The notes beneath the pieces are model-generated. The model saw only the letters and a list, made by a program, of their open reading frames with translations, was not told where the DNA came from and did no database searches. From positions 62,001 to 126,000 of the forward strand of contig KQ964252.1 in assembly GCA_001566295.1 (NCBI GenBank): DNA of 64,000 nt, written 5' to 3'. This DNA comes from Microdochium bolleyi (Eukaryota; Ascomycota; Sordariomycetes; Xylariales; Microdochiaceae). Positions 32,483 through 41,881 of the stretch are shown here, one piece after another. How positions within the stretch are numbered: position 1 is the first letter of the stretch; every line of letters begins with the position of its first letter. The translations under genes and the position numbers were made by a program.

Positions 32483-33370
32483 ATGATGGCCCTGGCAGCA
32501 GAGGGTGCCGCGCACCGGCACACCCCCGCGGACTTTGCGACGAAGACGCCCGCGACCGAGCAGCAGCCGCCGCCCAGCAGGGCTTTCGCCTTCGAGAAGG
32601 ACGACAGTGGGACATGGGTCATCACGCCCACAGCCCATGATAGCAGTCACAACAGCGACGGCGGCGACGGCGTGTTCATGAGCATCACCACCTCGCCGCC
32701 CAAGAGCATGGCCATCTACACCGGCCGCGCGCCCGACCCGTCCGGTAGTGGCAGCAGCAGCAGCAAGACCCCTGATGCCGCCCCGGCGCAGCGCATCGGC
32801 ACGGTGAAATGCCACGACACGCTGTCCCTCAAGTCGGACATCATGCTCAACGGCCGCAGCTACGAGATGGACCGCAAGTTCAAGTCTGCGACGGGAGCCG
32901 GTGCGGGGACGCTAGAGTGGACATCGGACATGGCGGCGGCCGCGGAGAGGAAGAGCGAGGGCGAGCTGCGGAGCATGATGTGCCTGCGCGAGGCTGGCAA
33001 GTCGAGCGGAGGGGCCCAGGGGCGGCTGCTGTGCCGTGTGCTGAGGGAGGAATGGCCGGAGTTGCTCAGTCCCTCTGGTGGCAAGGCTGGTGAGGGGGAG
33101 CATGATGAGAAAACAGCCACATCGGCTGGTGGTGAGGATAAGCAGCAGGCCGGCACCCGGCACACGTGGCGGTTCACCAAGGGCCAGATTCATGTTTACA
33201 GTAGCACGGAGGACGGCCTGGGCGAGAGCCAGGTGCAGGAGCTTGTCGTTTCGGCGCTGGTTGAGCTTGACCGGCGGGCGCGGATGCAGGGGAACGCGGT
33301 CGGGGCGGGAGGGTCCACGATGCAGCGACTCGGCGCCGGGCTGTTCCGCTCCATCGTGGGGGGAGCTTGA
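32483..33370 (+). CDS. Hypothetical protein, possible tubby/LURP-one-like fold
   Basis: A single exon of 295 residues from the ATG at 32483 (a second ATG follows immediately). The N-terminal ~50 residues are low in complexity. The core runs FAFEKDDSGTWVITPT, MSITTSPPKSMAIYTGRA, RIGTVKCHDTLSLKSDIMLN, YEMDRKFKSATGAGAGTLEW, then after a disordered insert HTWRFTKGQIHVYSST and a C-terminal helix (VQELVVSALVELDRRARM). The alternating beta strands around a C-terminal hydrophobic helix resemble the tubby C-terminal/LURP-one superfamily seen in many uncharacterised fungal proteins. This is inferred from pattern only. No signal peptide, so it is probably intracellular. Function unknown. Confidence 0.7.
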   Translation: MMALAAEGAAHRHTPADFATKTPATEQQPPPSRAFAFEKDDSGTWVITPTAHDSSHNSDGGDGVFMSITTSPPKSMAIYTGRAPDPSGSGSSSSKTPDAAPAQRIGTVKCHDTLSLKSDIMLNGRSYEMDRKFKSATGAGAGTLEWTSDMAAAAERKSEGELRSMMCLREAGKSSGGAQGRLLCRVLREEWPELLSPSGGKAGEGEHDEKTATSAGGEDKQQAGTRHTWRFTKGQIHVYSSTEDGLGESQVQELVVSALVELDRRARMQGNAVGAGGSTMQRLGAGLFRSIVGGA

Positions 33371-33673
33371 GAGCTCTCCTTTTCATGAGGGCGTATTGAC
33401 GCATATCCGCCGGGTATTCAGTGCTGCTCGCGGTGTATCTTTCCAAAGACAGGTGTGGACCCCTGAAAACGAGAAGGTGTTTATGCTATATACAATAATA
33501 TGGGACAACGAAATGAATTGATTCCACTCGGAATCGTGTATGTCTGAGTGTATGTGCAGTGAAGACTTTGGCACTAGCCAAATACGGCTCGTCGCCTTTG
33601 CCTTGTCCGTCCCTTTCGGTCACGATATCTGTATGTGAACAGAAACTTCATCCTCACCACCCACGCCTCCCGC
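33371..33673. other. Short intergenic between convergent genes
   Basis: 3' ends of the tubby-like and GH5 genes. Nothing else is seen. Confidence 0.5.
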
Positions 33674-35233
33674 TCAAGCGTAAGACTTGAGCAGGCTGTT
33701 GTAGTACTTGTATCCAACTCCGGCCTCAGGCTCGAAATTGTAGATATACTGGGTTACTTGGTCAGTAAAAGCTCTCCGAGATGTCGAAGATTTCAACTTA
33801 CATCGCCCCACCATGGGCCAGCAGCCCACCAGATGGCGCCCAACCAGACATCCGAGTTCGTCTTGGCATGGTCGAGCAGGGACTTTACAGCAGCCTTGCA
33901 GCCCTCGTTGGCGCCGCCGGCGAACTCCCCGATCACGCCGACCTTCTTGTTGTTGCGGAGCCAGGCGGTCGCGGTCGACAGACGCTCCGCACCGACAGTG
34001 TTGGAGACACAGGCCGTGGAGGTACCCGAACCGTCCGAGTCAAGATACTGATGCATCTCGTAGACGAGCTTGTTGTTGGGGTCCTTGAGGTTCTTGAGGT
34101 TGTCGTTGACCTCGGCCCAGTGCCAGGCGCCGGACCACGAGTTGCCCTCGGCGAAGATGTACTGCGAGGTGGCGCCGGCCGCACGGATGTTGGTGATGGC
34201 CGCCTGGTTGAGGTTGAAGACGAGCGTCTGGTCCATGTCGTGGTACTCGTTGTTCGTGTCAAAGACGACCTTCGGGTTGGACTTGAACTGAGTGGCGAGG
34301 TTGCGCCAGAAAGTGCCAAAGGCAGCAGTATCTAAGTAAAGATATGGATTAGAACCGTTCGGATTCCCCGGATTATAAAAGGTTTAGTTCCACCGATGAA
34401 GCTTATCGCTACACAAAACAACACTTGTTTCCGATCTTGCAGTGTTGTCACTGAAAGAGAGAAAAAGAGTAGAAACCCCCCTTTTTTTTTTTTTTCCTTC
34501 TCTTTTTCTCGTGGAGGAGCAAGAAACTCACCAGTGATGATCTCCTTCCGATACCTGCCATAGTTGTGAGGATCCAGAACGGCGTAGGAACCGGCATTGG
34601 TGATGCCGTTGATGACGGCCGTGAGGTTGGCGAGGTAGGGGGCCGAGAAGGCGCCACTCACGCTTGCCGGGGAAAGGCGCTCCATGAGGAAGGGCACGCG
34701 GAACGTGTTGTAGCCCTGGGCCTTAAGGACCTTTATTGTAACAGCAGCGTCAGTCGTCGATTTATGAAAATCTTTTTTTGTCCGGTCGTAGAATATCACT
34801 TACAGCGATCGAGCTCAGGAGAGGGAAAGTGAAATCCTTGCCCTCGACACCAGGCCACGCCTCGTAGGCGAACTCGGCTCCGGCCTCGTTGGTGCCAAGG
34901 AAGGTGAACTTGCCCGTGCCACCACCGCCGCCGTTGCCACCGCCATTGTCACCACCACCACCGCCTCCGGTGCCGCCGGGCTGGCACTGGTGGTAATACT
35001 GGTTAACAACGACACAGGTGTGCCCAGAGACACACGTCTTGGAGCCGCTGCGAAGGGAGTCAGTCTTTGCCCGGTGTGTTTCTCCTTCTGGCACTTTCTC
35101 TGATGGGTATGCCTCAAAATAAGATTTTGCAGAGGGACACATACCTGTAATTCTCGCCTCCACACTGCTGCCACGCTCCGCTCTGGGCCGAGGCATAACC
35201 CGCGAGGGCGAGGAAGGGGAGGGACTTGTGCAT
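33674..35233 (-). CDS. GH5 endoglucanase with N-terminal CBM1
   Basis: Five exons (35233-35145, 35047-34804, 34730-34532, 34331-33802, 33748-33674) give 378 residues with consistent phases. The signal peptide is residues 1-16 (HKSLPFLALAGYASA). A cellulose-binding CBM1 (~17-53) follows, with WQQCGG and NQYYHQC aromatic/Cys signature. A Gly/Asn linker (~54-75) leads to a GH5 subfamily-5-like catalytic domain resembling Trichoderma Cel5A: YNTFRVPFLMERL, DPHNYGRY, acid/base Glu in DTNNEYHD (~205), YEMHQYLD and nucleophile Glu in GVIGEFAGG (~312). It cuts internal beta-1,4 links of cellulose outside the cell. The third intron is long (200 bp) with a C6T15-type tract. The promoter has a TATA-like box at 35338-35344 and a GGCTAG at 35351-35356 that matches the XlnR/Xyr1 core, weak evidence alone. 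Confidence 0.92.
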
Positions 35234-35337
35234 CTTGTCGTCTTGATCTCAGGAGCAGACAGAGACACTGAGCTTGCTGGCTTGGCAGACGAGCTTCCTT
35301 GGGAAACGAAACGAGAAACAAGCCGAGGACTGAGCTG

Positions 35338-35344
35338 TATTATA
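35338..35344 (-). promoter_or_regulatory. TATA-like box of GH5 endoglucanase
   Basis: TATAATA on the minus strand, about 105 bp before the ATG. A GGCTAG hexamer (GGCTAR, the XlnR/Xyr1 core) lies just upstream of it at 35351-35356. Confidence 0.4.
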
Positions 35345-35356
35345 CCCCGACTAGCC

Positions 35357-36542
35357 TTGTTTCATCGATGGCACGGTGGGATTGCTGGGAAATGTCGTCA
35401 ATGCCAAGCCATGCCCCTTCCGGCGGCGCGGTGCCTGGCTGCCCGGGCCACCCCCACAACTCGACCGCCGTGATCCCGGCAGGGTGCCATTCCCGCGTCC
35501 CGCCGCCACAAGATTGCGGAGGCACGACTGCCGCGTCGCTCAATGGGGTATCGGCACGACAAAAGGAGCCCCGAATCGAGGGCACATGACGGCCCTCGGC
35601 GGCGGAGGGACGAACCAAACACGCATCAGCGGGCGGCTGCCGACCTAATTGATCCGTCATGCAAGGCACGGGCGAGAAACAATATCTCTTCTGCATACGC
35701 ACACGCTACCCACCCCCGGGACCACGACCAAGGTCCGCCCGTGCTATCCGCTGCGGTTGTTTCGGAATGTCACGCCGCGCCGCGCCCACATAGTGATCGG
35801 CCAGCGAGCGTCGTAGGCTGGCGGAGCGCCCGGATCGGCGGGCCTTGACCGGCGTGCTCAAATGCGCGCATGTGCCGCTTCGCAGTGGGTAGAGTACGAG
35901 GCTGAGCGATTAATATACGGCTGCACGACATCTGCTGCTGCATTCTAGTATCGGCGCGAGGCAGCATGTTTGCCGCCGCGTGGATAACGCACCCGATATT
36001 GCTCATGCTGAGAAGAGCCTCAGGGTTGTACCTCGTGCACGTTCCTTCGTGTATCACTGCAGTGAGTCTCCCATTGTCCTCTCGGTGCTCAGTGTACGTA
36101 ATCATGACAATCAGGAGCATCGACAAGAGATACTAGATACCTCTGGCTCTCTGGCGGCAGACTGCTTGGTCATCTATGCCGGTGTTGTCTCGGTTTAATG
36201 AAGCAAATTGATTAAGCAAATCTGCCAGCGCAGGATGGACCAGCGATGCGGCCTTGTATCGCACTTTTGACATGGTGGCAATGTCGGTCTTGATTACGTC
36301 ACCTACGACGCACGAAGTTTTGCAAGTCACGCGACCGTGGAGGTCTGTATCTTGTATCATTATAGTATTACGAAAGCATTATGGTATCTTATGTATCAAA
36401 CTTTTGTGTGCACACTGCTAGTAGGTGAGTGGCAATTTTACCGACAAGGAGGGACATCGGGTGGGAAGTGCTCGTAGTAGTCATCATACCTTTTCCTCCT
36501 CACAGATCGACAAGCTTTCTCTGCTCTCCAGTGCACCCCTGC
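35357..36542. other. Intergenic, no gene seen
   Basis: About 1.2 kb of upstream DNA of the endoglucanase and 3' flank of the siderophore transporter. No supported gene. Confidence 0.5.
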
Positions 36543-38445
36543 CTAAGCAGCGCTGTTGACAACAGTCGACTTGTCCTGCTCCCCGCTCAGGTTCTGCGCG
36601 TCCGATAGCTTCGGGTTGCGCAGCGCGGCGGCGAATCCGATCAGCGGGATACACAGACACAGGCCCGCGATGCAAAGGAGCTTCTGGGTGCCCTGGTATG
36701 CCTCGATGATGGCGGTGCGCTCCGGGGTGCCGATTGGGTAGAGCGCCACGGTGGTGAAGGGGTCGGCAAAGGTCGTCGCGGCCAGGGTCGCGTTGATGGG
36801 CGCGAGGTGCGTAGAGAGCGACCCGGGGAGCACCTGCGTCCAGATGGCGCCCGCGACGGCGTTGCCAAGGGCGGAACCGATCGAGTACAGCGCGAGGTAC
36901 AGGCCCGTCATGACGGCAAGGTTCTCGTGCTTGAGGCCGGCCTGGATCGAGGCCTGCGCTGGGTATGGGAACATGCCGCCCGCGAAGCCCAGCAGGCACT
37001 CAGCGGCAATGACGCCGGCCTTGCCACCAGCGCCGGCGTCCCCGCGGAAGTGAATCAAGAGGCCGAAGCTCACCATAAAGAGCATTGTGCCGATGACAAT
37101 GAAGATCTTGAGGCGGCGGACCTTGAAGACCACCAGGCCGAGGAGGAAGCCGGTGATAACGCTGACGAACGAGTAGAGCGAGGATACACGTGTGGCAGTC
37201 TTGATGTCGAAGTCGAAGTTAACAATGAGGACGGTGTACAGATAATCTCTGGAAGGAGTGATATTAGCAAATGTCAGCGGTCCACGCCAGAATTTACCGA
37301 ACTCACCCTTGCATGTACCAGGCAAAGTTGAGCAGCATCGCGATTCCGAGAGGCGCCCACACTCCACGGTCCTTGGCGAGCGAGAAAGGGACCAAGGGGT
37401 GAGGAGCCTTGAGCTGCGAGAAAATGAACACGGGGATGCATACAACACCCAGGACCAAAGGAGCGATAACCTGCGGCGCATCCCACGACACTGTGAAGCC
37501 ACCGGCGATGGTCAGGGGTACCAGAATCAGCGCGAACACGGCAATCATGAGGATGATGCCGATGACGTCCAGCCTCCAAAACAGCTCCACGAGCAGCCCT
37601 TGGATGCCGAGCTGCGAGTACAGCGAGTGATAGCCGTCGAGCTTGCCCATCTTGCGCGCGCGGCGGCTGATCAGGGACAGCGAGATGATCAGGGGCAAGG
37701 CGCAGGCGGTGTAGATGATGCACCACATGCCGATCCCCCAGCGCCAGGTTGTCGACGCCAGAACGGCAGCCGCAACGTCGCCGCTGACCCAGGTGTTGAT
37801 AAGGAAGGGCAGGGCCGGAATATAGCTGAAAAGAAGGCGGGCGCGGGTCGAGGTGATATCGGCGATGATTACCTCGACGAGAAGAATGATTGAAGAATAT
37901 CCAAGCTGATTCAATACCGAACCGCCTGCAAAGGTCTGAGTATCGGTGGCGACCGTCTGCACAATTGTTCCGATGATGTAGAAAAAGACCGAGACGCAGA
38001 CCAGCTCCACGCGGCCGAAGACATCCGCGATCTTGCCGAAAGTGGGCTGCGACACGGCCGCGATGACCGCTTTCAAAACATTAATCGAGGAGAGGAGGGA
38101 GTGTTCCCCAAAGTCGGCGGTGGCGTCTGGGTGGCGCGGTGGTTAGCGAAAGCCTCAAAGGGGTGGACAGCTCCAGTGCTCACAGTTCTGGTACGTGTAG
38201 CGCAGGGTGCCGTCGAGACCGTACGCGTACGCGACGAGGAACACGCTGAAGAAGACAACGTAGCGGTCCGTCGTGGTCATGACGGACGAGAGAGCCTCGA
38301 CGCGGATGACGCCGGGCGACTTGTCGCCCGGCTTGTCGTGATGCGCATCATCGCTGTTCACAGAGTGCCCGTAGGCGGGCGGCAGGGCGACAGCGGTAGT
38401 GGCGCCGGTGGCAGCAACGGCCTCCTTCTCGGGGACGGCGGCCAT
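36543..38445 (-). CDS. Siderophore-iron transporter (MFS, ARN/SIT family)
   Basis: Three exons (38445-38184, 38126-37307, 37248-36543; introns 57 and 58 bp) encode 595 residues. The soluble N-terminus of ~60 residues is followed by about 14 hydrophobic segments. ARN/SIT-family signatures are clear: YAYGLDGTLRYTYQ, SLLSSINVLKAVIAAVSQPT, GKIADVFGRVEL, GGSVLNQLGYSSIILLVEVI, a SRRARKMGKL cytoplasmic loop and GGMFPYPAQASIQAGLKHE near the C-terminal half. These plasma-membrane proton symporters import ferric siderophores (for example MirB or Sit1). Which siderophore is carried cannot be read from sequence. No siderophore synthetase lies next to it, so it may take up foreign or distantly encoded siderophores. 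Two exact ATCWGATAA sites upstream suggest iron repression by an SreA-type GATA factor. Confidence 0.92.
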
Positions 38446-38678
38446 GGTGTGTGTGTGTGTCTGGGACGGCTGAAGTGTGGTTTAGGCGTGCTGGGTGGGA
38501 GGGGCCCCGGAGAAGGAGGGCGGACTGCGAGTACATATACACGCGCAGTAGCTCCGGCCGAAGCACGCTCGTACGAGGCTCGAGGCTAGACCGAGGAGAG
38601 GGAGAAAAGGAAAGAAAAAAAGACAGGAGCAAACCCCCCTCGAGGACCCGGCGATGCCGGCGCCTTCCGAGACCAGGA
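38446..38678. other. Transporter 5' region with short GT microsatellite
   Basis: A (GT)6-type run lies directly before the start codon (about 38447-38460), followed by an A/G-rich tract (38590-38625). Likely 5' UTR and core promoter of the siderophore transporter. Confidence 0.35.
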
Positions 38679-38717
38679 ATCTGATAAGATCTTGCGGAGC
38701 ACTGATTGATCAGATAA
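38679..38717. promoter_or_regulatory. Pair of Sre-type GATA sites
   Basis: ATCTGATAA at 38679-38687 and ATCAGATAA at 38709-38717 both match ATCWGATAA exactly, the site known for iron-regulatory GATA repressors (SreA/Sre/Urbs1 class). They are 30 bp apart (start to start) and 235-270 bp upstream of the siderophore transporter ATG. Binding is inferred. Confidence 0.6.
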
Positions 38718-39673
38718 TGACGGCCGCTCTGCCCAAAAGAGTGCTAGACCCCTTCGCTGCGCGGGTGCGAGTGGCGCTAATGAGTAACACGAGCCCCGAT
38801 GACCGGTCTGGTTCCTTGTCCAGCCCCAGTACGTGTCGCTCCAGAGCCACAAAACCCCCGTAGACGGCCGAGATGGATGGATGACTAGACCATCATGGGC
38901 ATGGTCTCGAGTGTCTGGCGTGGGAGTCCACGTCGCTCTCCTTCAGCTCGGCATCTCTGGCGCGGACTTGCCGCGCTTTTTCACCGTCTCCGAGCGAGGA
39001 CCCGTTGGACCCTTGGAAAGTTTTTTCGCCGGGAGCAAATGTGCTCCGCCCACTCACCCGAAGTACGCCGGAAGCTCACAGTGGAGCCCGTGCAGCCTTT
39101 CTTCCGACGGAGTGAAAGGGGGGCGTGGCTGGTGGTCCCGAGACTGCGTGCATGTCTGGCATCTGATTGAGGACGAGCAGGGGGCGAAATTTTTGCTCTG
39201 GCGGCCGAAGCGGGCAGCAGAAACCACACATGCCTCATGCACCCCGGAGTGATCGACACCGTGCAAACCACGAGAGGCCCACGGGTGTGGTACCGATCAT
39301 GATCAATTGACTGGCCACGTGCTTGGCAGGACTCTTTGGCCACCACTTCACGGTATTTCAGAACTCGTCTTGGCACAGCGTGCTCAAACAATGAAAAACA
39401 ATAGAGGAGTCGTCTTGTGGTTGAGCATGGAGCAGGCGAATATTGGTTCCATTTCAATATATACATTAAGAATTAGAGATTACGATTATAGCTGTCGTCC
39501 AGCTTTCGTGTGTGGTTGGTGTGTTTCTGCCTGGCTTTTTGTGTTTTCAATAACCTGCCCCTGACCACCTGTGCTCTTCCTACAACTCAGTTTCTAGACT
39601 GGCACTGCCAGTCTGCGCGACAGCACCGTGCTGGAGAAATTCATCAACCTGCTACATCAGAGAGCGAAGTCTT
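38718..39673. other. Intergenic, no gene seen
   Basis: Spacer between the transporter promoter and the 3' end of the Thr-rich gene. No supported gene or RNA. Confidence 0.5.
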
Positions 39674-41881
39674 TCAGGCAGTGATGCGTCGCTTGCCGCC
39701 GCACTTGGGCTTGTACACGGGGTACGTCGGCGCCGGGGCGGTGGTGGCGGCGGTGGTGCTGATGGCGGAGTAGCTGCCAGTGGGGTACTCGTGGACAGGG
39801 TACGTGTTGGCAGGGTATGTCTGCGCTGGGTACGTCTCGGCAGGGTACGACGACGTGGTGACGCCGGCGGTCGTGCCGATGGTGGTCAGCGTTGTCGGGA
39901 CGTAGGTGGATGTGGTCTGGGCAGAGTAGGTGTCGGTCTTGACAGGGTAAGTGGTGAAGATTTCAGAGTACGTCGAGGCAAAGTAGGTCTCGGTGGCGGC
40001 AGAGTATGTCGAGGCAACATAAGTCTCAGTTGCAATGGAGTAGGTGTTCGTCTCGACAGAGTAAGTGATGGAAGCAGTGTAAGTCCCAGTTGCCACCGTG
40101 TAGGTGTCCGTCCCGACCGAGGCCGTGTAAGTCTCAGTTGTTGCGGGATAAATGCTGGAGATAGTCGAGATCGTGTAAGTGTCAGTAGAGACAGTGGCTG
40201 TTGTGTAGGTCTCAGAAGAAGTAGTAGACGTAGGGGCTGCAGTGGTCGCTGTGGTCAAAGAGTACGTCTCCGATGAGGTGGTAGATACAGTGGAAGCAGT
40301 GTAGGTCTCCGAGGTGGCGGTAGTCACAGTGTAAGTCTCTGAGGTGGTAGTGGACGTGGTGGTCGCAGTTGTCGTCTCAGAGGTAGTGGACACAGTGGAA
40401 GCAGTGTAGGTCTCCGAGGTGGTAGTGGCCGCAGTGGAAGCAGTGGTGGTCTCTGAGGTAGTGGTAATCGCAGTGTACGTCTCTGAGGTCGTTGCGGACG
40501 TGGTGGAAGCGGTGTTGGTCTCTGCAGTGGTAGTGGTCGCGGTGTATGTCTCTGAGGTGGTAGTGGACAGGGTTGAAGCAGTGTACGTCTCCGAGGCAGT
40601 TGACACGGTATACGTGTCTGTGTCAGTGGAAGCAGTGTACGTCTCTGACGCGGCAGTGGTCGTGTAAGTCTCCGACGTAGTGGTAGAGGCGGTGTACGTC
40701 TCTGTGTCAGTTGAAGCTGTTGATGTCTCTGAGGCAGTCGAAGCCGCAGTGGTGGACGTCTCGGTGGCAACAGTGTAGGTGTCGGTCTCGACTGAGGAAG
40801 TCTCGGCCGACGTAGTGGTCGCTGTGTAAGTCTCGGCAGTGGTTGAGTCAGTAGTTGAGGCAGTGGACGTGTCCGTCTCAACGGAGTAAGTCTCTGCCTC
40901 GGTGGTGGTCGTGGAGTACGTCTCGTCAGAGGTGGTTGACGTGGCCGTGTATGTGTCGGTCTCCACGGAGTAGGTCTCGGCCGAAGTGGTGGTCGCCGTG
41001 TAAGTCTCGGCTGTAGTTGAGGCCGTGTACGTGTCGGTCTCGGTCGACACCGTCGAGACAGTGTAAGTGTCGACCGGGACCGTCGAAGCAGTGTACGTGT
41101 CCACGGACGCGGTCGATGTGGTGCTCAGCGTAATGACAGTGTAAGTGTCTGAAGAAGCAGTGCTGGACGTTGTGGTGGGAGCAGCGGTAGAGGTCGTAAC
41201 GACCGAGCTGGTCGTCAAGCTCACGACAGGGTACGTGTCAGTGGCCTGGGTCGAGGTCGTGGCGGCGGTTGACGTGGTCGACGTGGTGGACGCACAGACA
41301 CGCTCACCGTGTTGCTTGCGCAGGACAGCATTGTCGAAACGCGAGTAGAACGGCGCCCCGTAGTCGTCGTCGCAGGACGAGTAGACAATGAACTTGACAG
41401 ACGCCGAAGAGACCTTGTAGGTGCCCTTAAGCGTCTTCCAGCTGTTGGAGCTCTTGGTGATCTTGAACTGCTTGTAGACGACGGCGCTGTTGGTGTTGAC
41501 CTTGTCGTGGAAGATACCGATGTTGCACTTGCGCTCCCAGCCGGACGGCGCCGAGGGCCAGCGGCCCTTCCAGTCGACCTTGAACTCGTAGCTCTCGCCG
41601 ACGGTGAGGCCGGACACGGTCTGGTACATCCACGCCTGGGCCAGACCGGTGGGGATGGTGATCTCCTTGGAGCCGTTGCTCGCGTCGTCAGAGTCAGTGC
41701 CGGTGGCGTACCACGAGTACTGCCAGGGGTTGAGGCCGCTCTCCCACGAGGGGTTCTGCAGCACGTTGGGGGCCGGGACGAGTGGGCACTGAGGGTAGTA
41801 GTCCTGGGGGTAGTAGGTGGCAAGGGCAGGCTGGGCTGCAAAGCCCGCCGCGAGGGCGGCGAGGGCGACAGCACGGAACAT
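39674..41881 (-). CDS. Secreted Thr/Ser/Tyr-rich repeat protein with CBM-like N-domain
   Basis: A single exon of 735 residues from the ATG at 41881, chosen for the signal peptide that follows (MFRAVALAALAAGFAAQPAL). Residues ~30-190 form a jelly-roll-like domain (NVLQNPSWESGLNPWQYSW; ...GLTVGESYEFKVDWKG; KFIVYSSCDDDYGAPFYSRF) resembling the CenC/CBM4-9-type carbohydrate-binding fold, ending in two Cys. Residues ~210-715 are tandem, imperfect 10-16-residue repeats built on SETYTAST/TDTYTVST, hence likely heavily O-glycosylated and stalk-like. The C-terminus is basic (KPKCGGKRRITA) with no GPI signal. It could be an adhesin, mucin or wall protein; sugar binding is inferred. The repeats are made of closely related DNA, so copy number may vary or be mis-assembled. 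Confidence 0.8.
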   Translation of the reverse strand: MFRAVALAALAAGFAAQPALATYYPQDYYPQCPLVPAPNVLQNPSWESGLNPWQYSWYATGTDSDDASNGSKEITIPTGLAQAWMYQTVSGLTVGESYEFKVDWKGRWPSAPSGWERKCNIGIFHDKVNTNSAVVYKQFKITKSSNSWKTLKGTYKVSSASVKFIVYSSCDDDYGAPFYSRFDNAVLRKQHGERVCASTTSTTSTAATTSTQATDTYPVVSLTTSSVVTTSTAAPTTTSSTASSDTYTVITLSTTSTASVDTYTASTVPVDTYTVSTVSTETDTYTASTTAETYTATTTSAETYSVETDTYTATSTTSDETYSTTTTEAETYSVETDTSTASTTDSTTAETYTATTTSAETSSVETDTYTVATETSTTAASTASETSTASTDTETYTASTTTSETYTTTAASETYTASTDTDTYTVSTASETYTASTLSTTTSETYTATTTTAETNTASTTSATTSETYTAITTTSETTTASTAATTTSETYTASTVSTTSETTTATTTSTTTSETYTVTTATSETYTASTVSTTSSETYSLTTATTAAPTSTTSSETYTTATVSTDTYTISTISSIYPATTETYTASVGTDTYTVATGTYTASITYSVETNTYSIATETYVASTYSAATETYFASTYSEIFTTYPVKTDTYSAQTTSTYVPTTLTTIGTTAGVTTSSYPAETYPAQTYPANTYPVHEYPTGSYSAISTTAATTAPAPTYPVYKPKCGGKRRITA
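39760..41240. repeat. Coding minisatellite (Thr/Ser/Tyr repeats)
   Basis: Degenerate tandem DNA repeats of roughly 30-48 bp underlie the ETYTAST-type protein repeats. On the plus strand they read as recurring GTGTA(A/C/G)GTCTC(T/C)GAGG strings. Confidence 0.7.

Noticed and set aside
35351..35356. XlnR/Xyr1 site GGCTAG before the endoglucanase as a standalone regulatory call
   Set aside because: A hexamer is expected by chance; recorded only as weak context in the gene entry.
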